NCBI RefSeq assembly: GCF_019127135.1
Contig: NZ_JAHOEA010000098.1
Span: 1 to 6,196 of the forward strand
Direction of reading: 5' to 3'
From: Segatella copri
GTDB lineage: Bacteria > Bacteroidota > Bacteroidia > Bacteroidales > Bacteroidaceae
Length of the DNA: 6,196 nucleotides
This document shows, one piece after another, positions 4,957-6,196 of the stretch. Numbering within the stretch: position 1 is the stretch's first letter; each line of letters starts with the position of its first letter. Under the pieces are notes generated by a model that searched no databases, was not told the origin of the DNA, and saw only the letters and a program-made list of their open reading frames with translations. Both the position numbers and the translations under genes were made by a program.

Positions 4957-5871
4957 TTAATCTTCAGGATTCAGGATTTCACCACGATAAATCCATTCCT
5001 CAGTCCAATCATCTATCTTCGTGCTCGTAAGATACATGTAAGGTTTCATCTCCTCAAATTCCAAGTTTATCTTGTACTTGCCGCCAGATTTCATGACGGG
5101 TGCTTCGATGTCGTAGTTGCTAACTACTCCCCCAGGAGAAATCAGTTGGATAAACAACTTGGTGGTATAAAAACCATTGGCTGTCGGCATCAAGCGTAAT
5201 GTTTCCGTTTTTAAAGTTTCGCCAGGCACTGCGATTCTCAAAGGTATATCACACTCTTCCTTGGTATAGCTTGCCGTCCCGAATGTTCCATCCTCATTCT
5301 TTTGCAGGGGCAGGAGTCCGGTTGCCACATTCAGAACCTTGCCTATCATTGCAAAATTGTCAGGAACTCCTTTAATGAAGATGGTCAATTCTGCAAGTAT
5401 ATGGCGCATTTCATTTTTTGTTATGTAGTTGACATTTGATTTGTCTATACCGATGTCCGTGACACCATAATAGGCATGGTCGGGAGAGGCACTTGGATTG
5501 GACAATCCAAACATGAGTTGGTTCATATTGAGGGTCGCCCTTGTAGCCTCACCGATAAAAAACGGTTCTATAAGGTTGGTGGCAGCCAGAATCTGATAAT
5601 GCCCTACAGGAAGAGCGAAGCGTTGGCTTGCCACCTCCTGCGCACTGCCATAATGTTTTTCTTCTACAAGCGAACCGTCATCGGCATTGAATATCCAGAG
5701 CTTTACGTCATTCACATCCGTACCTTGGTCGGCTTCATCTGCCCAGGTGAGCGATACAGACAAGCCACCTTCTTCCTCATCAGAATGAACATCATGGTCG
5801 CAACTTGCCAACAGGCATGGGACGCATAACAGCACCCATAACCAAATATTAAATATTCTTTTTGCTTTCAT
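4957..5871 (-). CDS. FimB/Mfa2 family fimbrial anchor lipoprotein
   Basis: A 304-residue protein of the FimB/Mfa2 family, which in Porphyromonas gingivalis anchors the fimbria to the outer membrane and limits its length. The signal sequence ends in the lipobox L-L-A-S-C (Cys24) and is followed by an acidic stretch (DHDVHSDEEEGG) typical of exported Bacteroidetes lipoproteins. Family blocks seen: V-K-L-W-I-F-N-A-D-D-G (56-66), F-A-L-P-V-G-H-Y-Q-I-L-A-A-T-N (85-99), RHILAELTIFIKGVP (156-170), and the end K-Y-K-I-N-L-E-F (265-272) with I-D-D-W (286-289). Unlike the three fimbrillins it has no Thr-Arg in the 20-30 residues after the lipid Cys; the Thr-Arg at 110-111 lies deep in the domain. That fits an anchor that keeps its lipid. 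It starts 20 bases after the stop of the beta-barrel gene, with an A-rich leader and no Shine-Dalgarno sequence. Confidence 0.85.
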   Translation of the reverse strand: MKAKRIFNIWLWVLLCVPCLLASCDHDVHSDEEEGGLSVSLTWADEADQGTDVNDVKLWIFNADDGSLVEEKHYGSAQEVASQRFALPVGHYQILAATNLIEPFFIGEATRATLNMNQLMFGLSNPSASPDHAYYGVTDIGIDKSNVNYITKNEMRHILAELTIFIKGVPDNFAMIGKVLNVATGLLPLQKNEDGTFGTASYTKEECDIPLRIAVPGETLKTETLRLMPTANGFYTTKLFIQLISPGGVVSNYDIEAPVMKSGGKYKINLEFEEMKPYMYLTSTKIDDWTEEWIYRGEILNPED

Positions 5872-5891
5872 TTTCTATCTTGTTTTATGGG

Positions 5892-6196
5892 TTACTGATG
5901 ATGATTGTTGAAAGGTAAGCTGAATCCCAACCTTACTCCACTTTCCCAAACAAAGTTGTTCTTATGCAGATGCTCTGGCATTCCGTCCATACGTTCGCCA
6001 GTAAGACGGGTCAAACCGGAATAGATGCCCAATTTCAGACATGAGGTCAATTGGTAGCCCACCTGCAAGTCTGCGCCATAACCCAAATGCCAGTTGGTTG
6101 AACCTTTCATCACTTTGGCATCATCGGCTATAGTCTGAATATCAGCCTTGGTCGTTACTGCATATATATGAGGTGAAACAGCCAAATCCCATCGGC
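5892..6196 (-). CDS. Outer-membrane beta-barrel protein, C-terminal part
   Basis: The reading frame is open to the right edge of the window, so this is the last 100 codons of a longer gene; a TTG at 6185 could be mistaken for a start but has nothing to support it. The visible part alternates polar and hydrophobic residues in beta-strand fashion: WHLGYGADLQVGYQL, CLKLGIYSGLTRL, and a final FVWESGVRLGFSLPF ending close to the C-terminus, as is usual for outer-membrane barrels. No more exact family can be named from this fragment; a PorT/OmpA-like barrel or a DUF3575-type protein, the latter known beside fimbrial genes, are possible. It is the first visible gene of the fimbrial operon, 20 bases ahead of the anchor gene, so a role in fimbrial biogenesis or outer-membrane insertion is a reasonable guess and no more. 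Confidence 0.65.
   Translation of the reverse strand, partial: RWDLAVSPHIYAVTTKADIQTIADDAKVMKGSTNWHLGYGADLQVGYQLTSCLKLGIYSGLTRLTGERMDGMPEHLHKNNFVWESGVRLGFSLPFNNHHQ

Noticed and set aside
5476..5829. Plus-strand 117-codon frame
   Set aside because: It lies wholly antisense to the FimB/Mfa2-type anchor gene, whose motifs are clear; no start signal supports it.
6183..6185. TTG as the start codon of the beta-barrel gene
   Set aside because: The frame stays open to the window edge, and no signal peptide or ribosome binding site is at this position; the gene is simply cut by the window.

Overview
The window looks like chromosomal DNA of a gut or oral Bacteroidales bacterium, most likely a Prevotella/Segatella-type species. 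The grounds are a type V (FimA/Mfa-like) fimbrial lipoprotein cluster, a BspA-like leucine-rich repeat domain, a TTTG/TAnnTTTG-type promoter, A-rich translation leaders without Shine-Dalgarno sequences, and a PDDEXK-type Rpn family nuclease with a glycine-periodic tail. The genus is inferred from gene style and was not tested by any search.

Left end (1-756, + strand): the last 222 codons of an Rpn/PDDEXK_2 recombination-promoting nuclease (putative transposase). Its catalytic N-terminus lies outside the window. It carries an in-frame 12-bp periodic repeat and is followed by a 69-bp hairpin-containing repeat.

Middle (757-1353): a small minus-strand module with a clear Bacteroidetes promoter, an unusually perfect Shine-Dalgarno sequence, a 27-codon remnant of a DUF4160 gene and an intact DUF2442 gene. 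DUF4160/DUF2442 pairs are commonly treated as toxin-antitoxin-like modules. Here the body of the DUF4160 gene is missing, leaving an apparently orphan DUF2442. A second, about 90% identical copy of the hairpin repeat lies at 1286-1353, so the module sits between two direct repeats.

Right part (1430-6196, all minus strand, so transcribed from right to left): a tightly spaced fimbrial operon. In transcription order it holds the C-terminus of an outer-membrane beta-barrel protein (partial), a FimB/Mfa2-type anchor lipoprotein, two fimbrillin lipoproteins, and a large fimbrillin whose pilin domain is fused to a BspA-like LRR domain. Gaps between genes are 20-61 bp and no internal promoter was found. 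The three fimbrillins each carry a Thr-Arg motif 26-29 residues after the lipobox cysteine, where type V pilins are cleaved by an arginine-specific protease. The anchor has none there. This fits an assembly with the anchor at the base, the two fimbrillins as shaft or accessory subunits, and the LRR fusion as a probable tip adhesin.

The most interesting items are the pilin-LRR fusion in its operon, the eroded DUF4160/DUF2442 pair with its hidden 27-codon remnant, the paired hairpin repeats around it, and the Met-rich repeat array in the nuclease tail. No tRNA, rRNA, CRISPR array or complete insertion sequence was seen.
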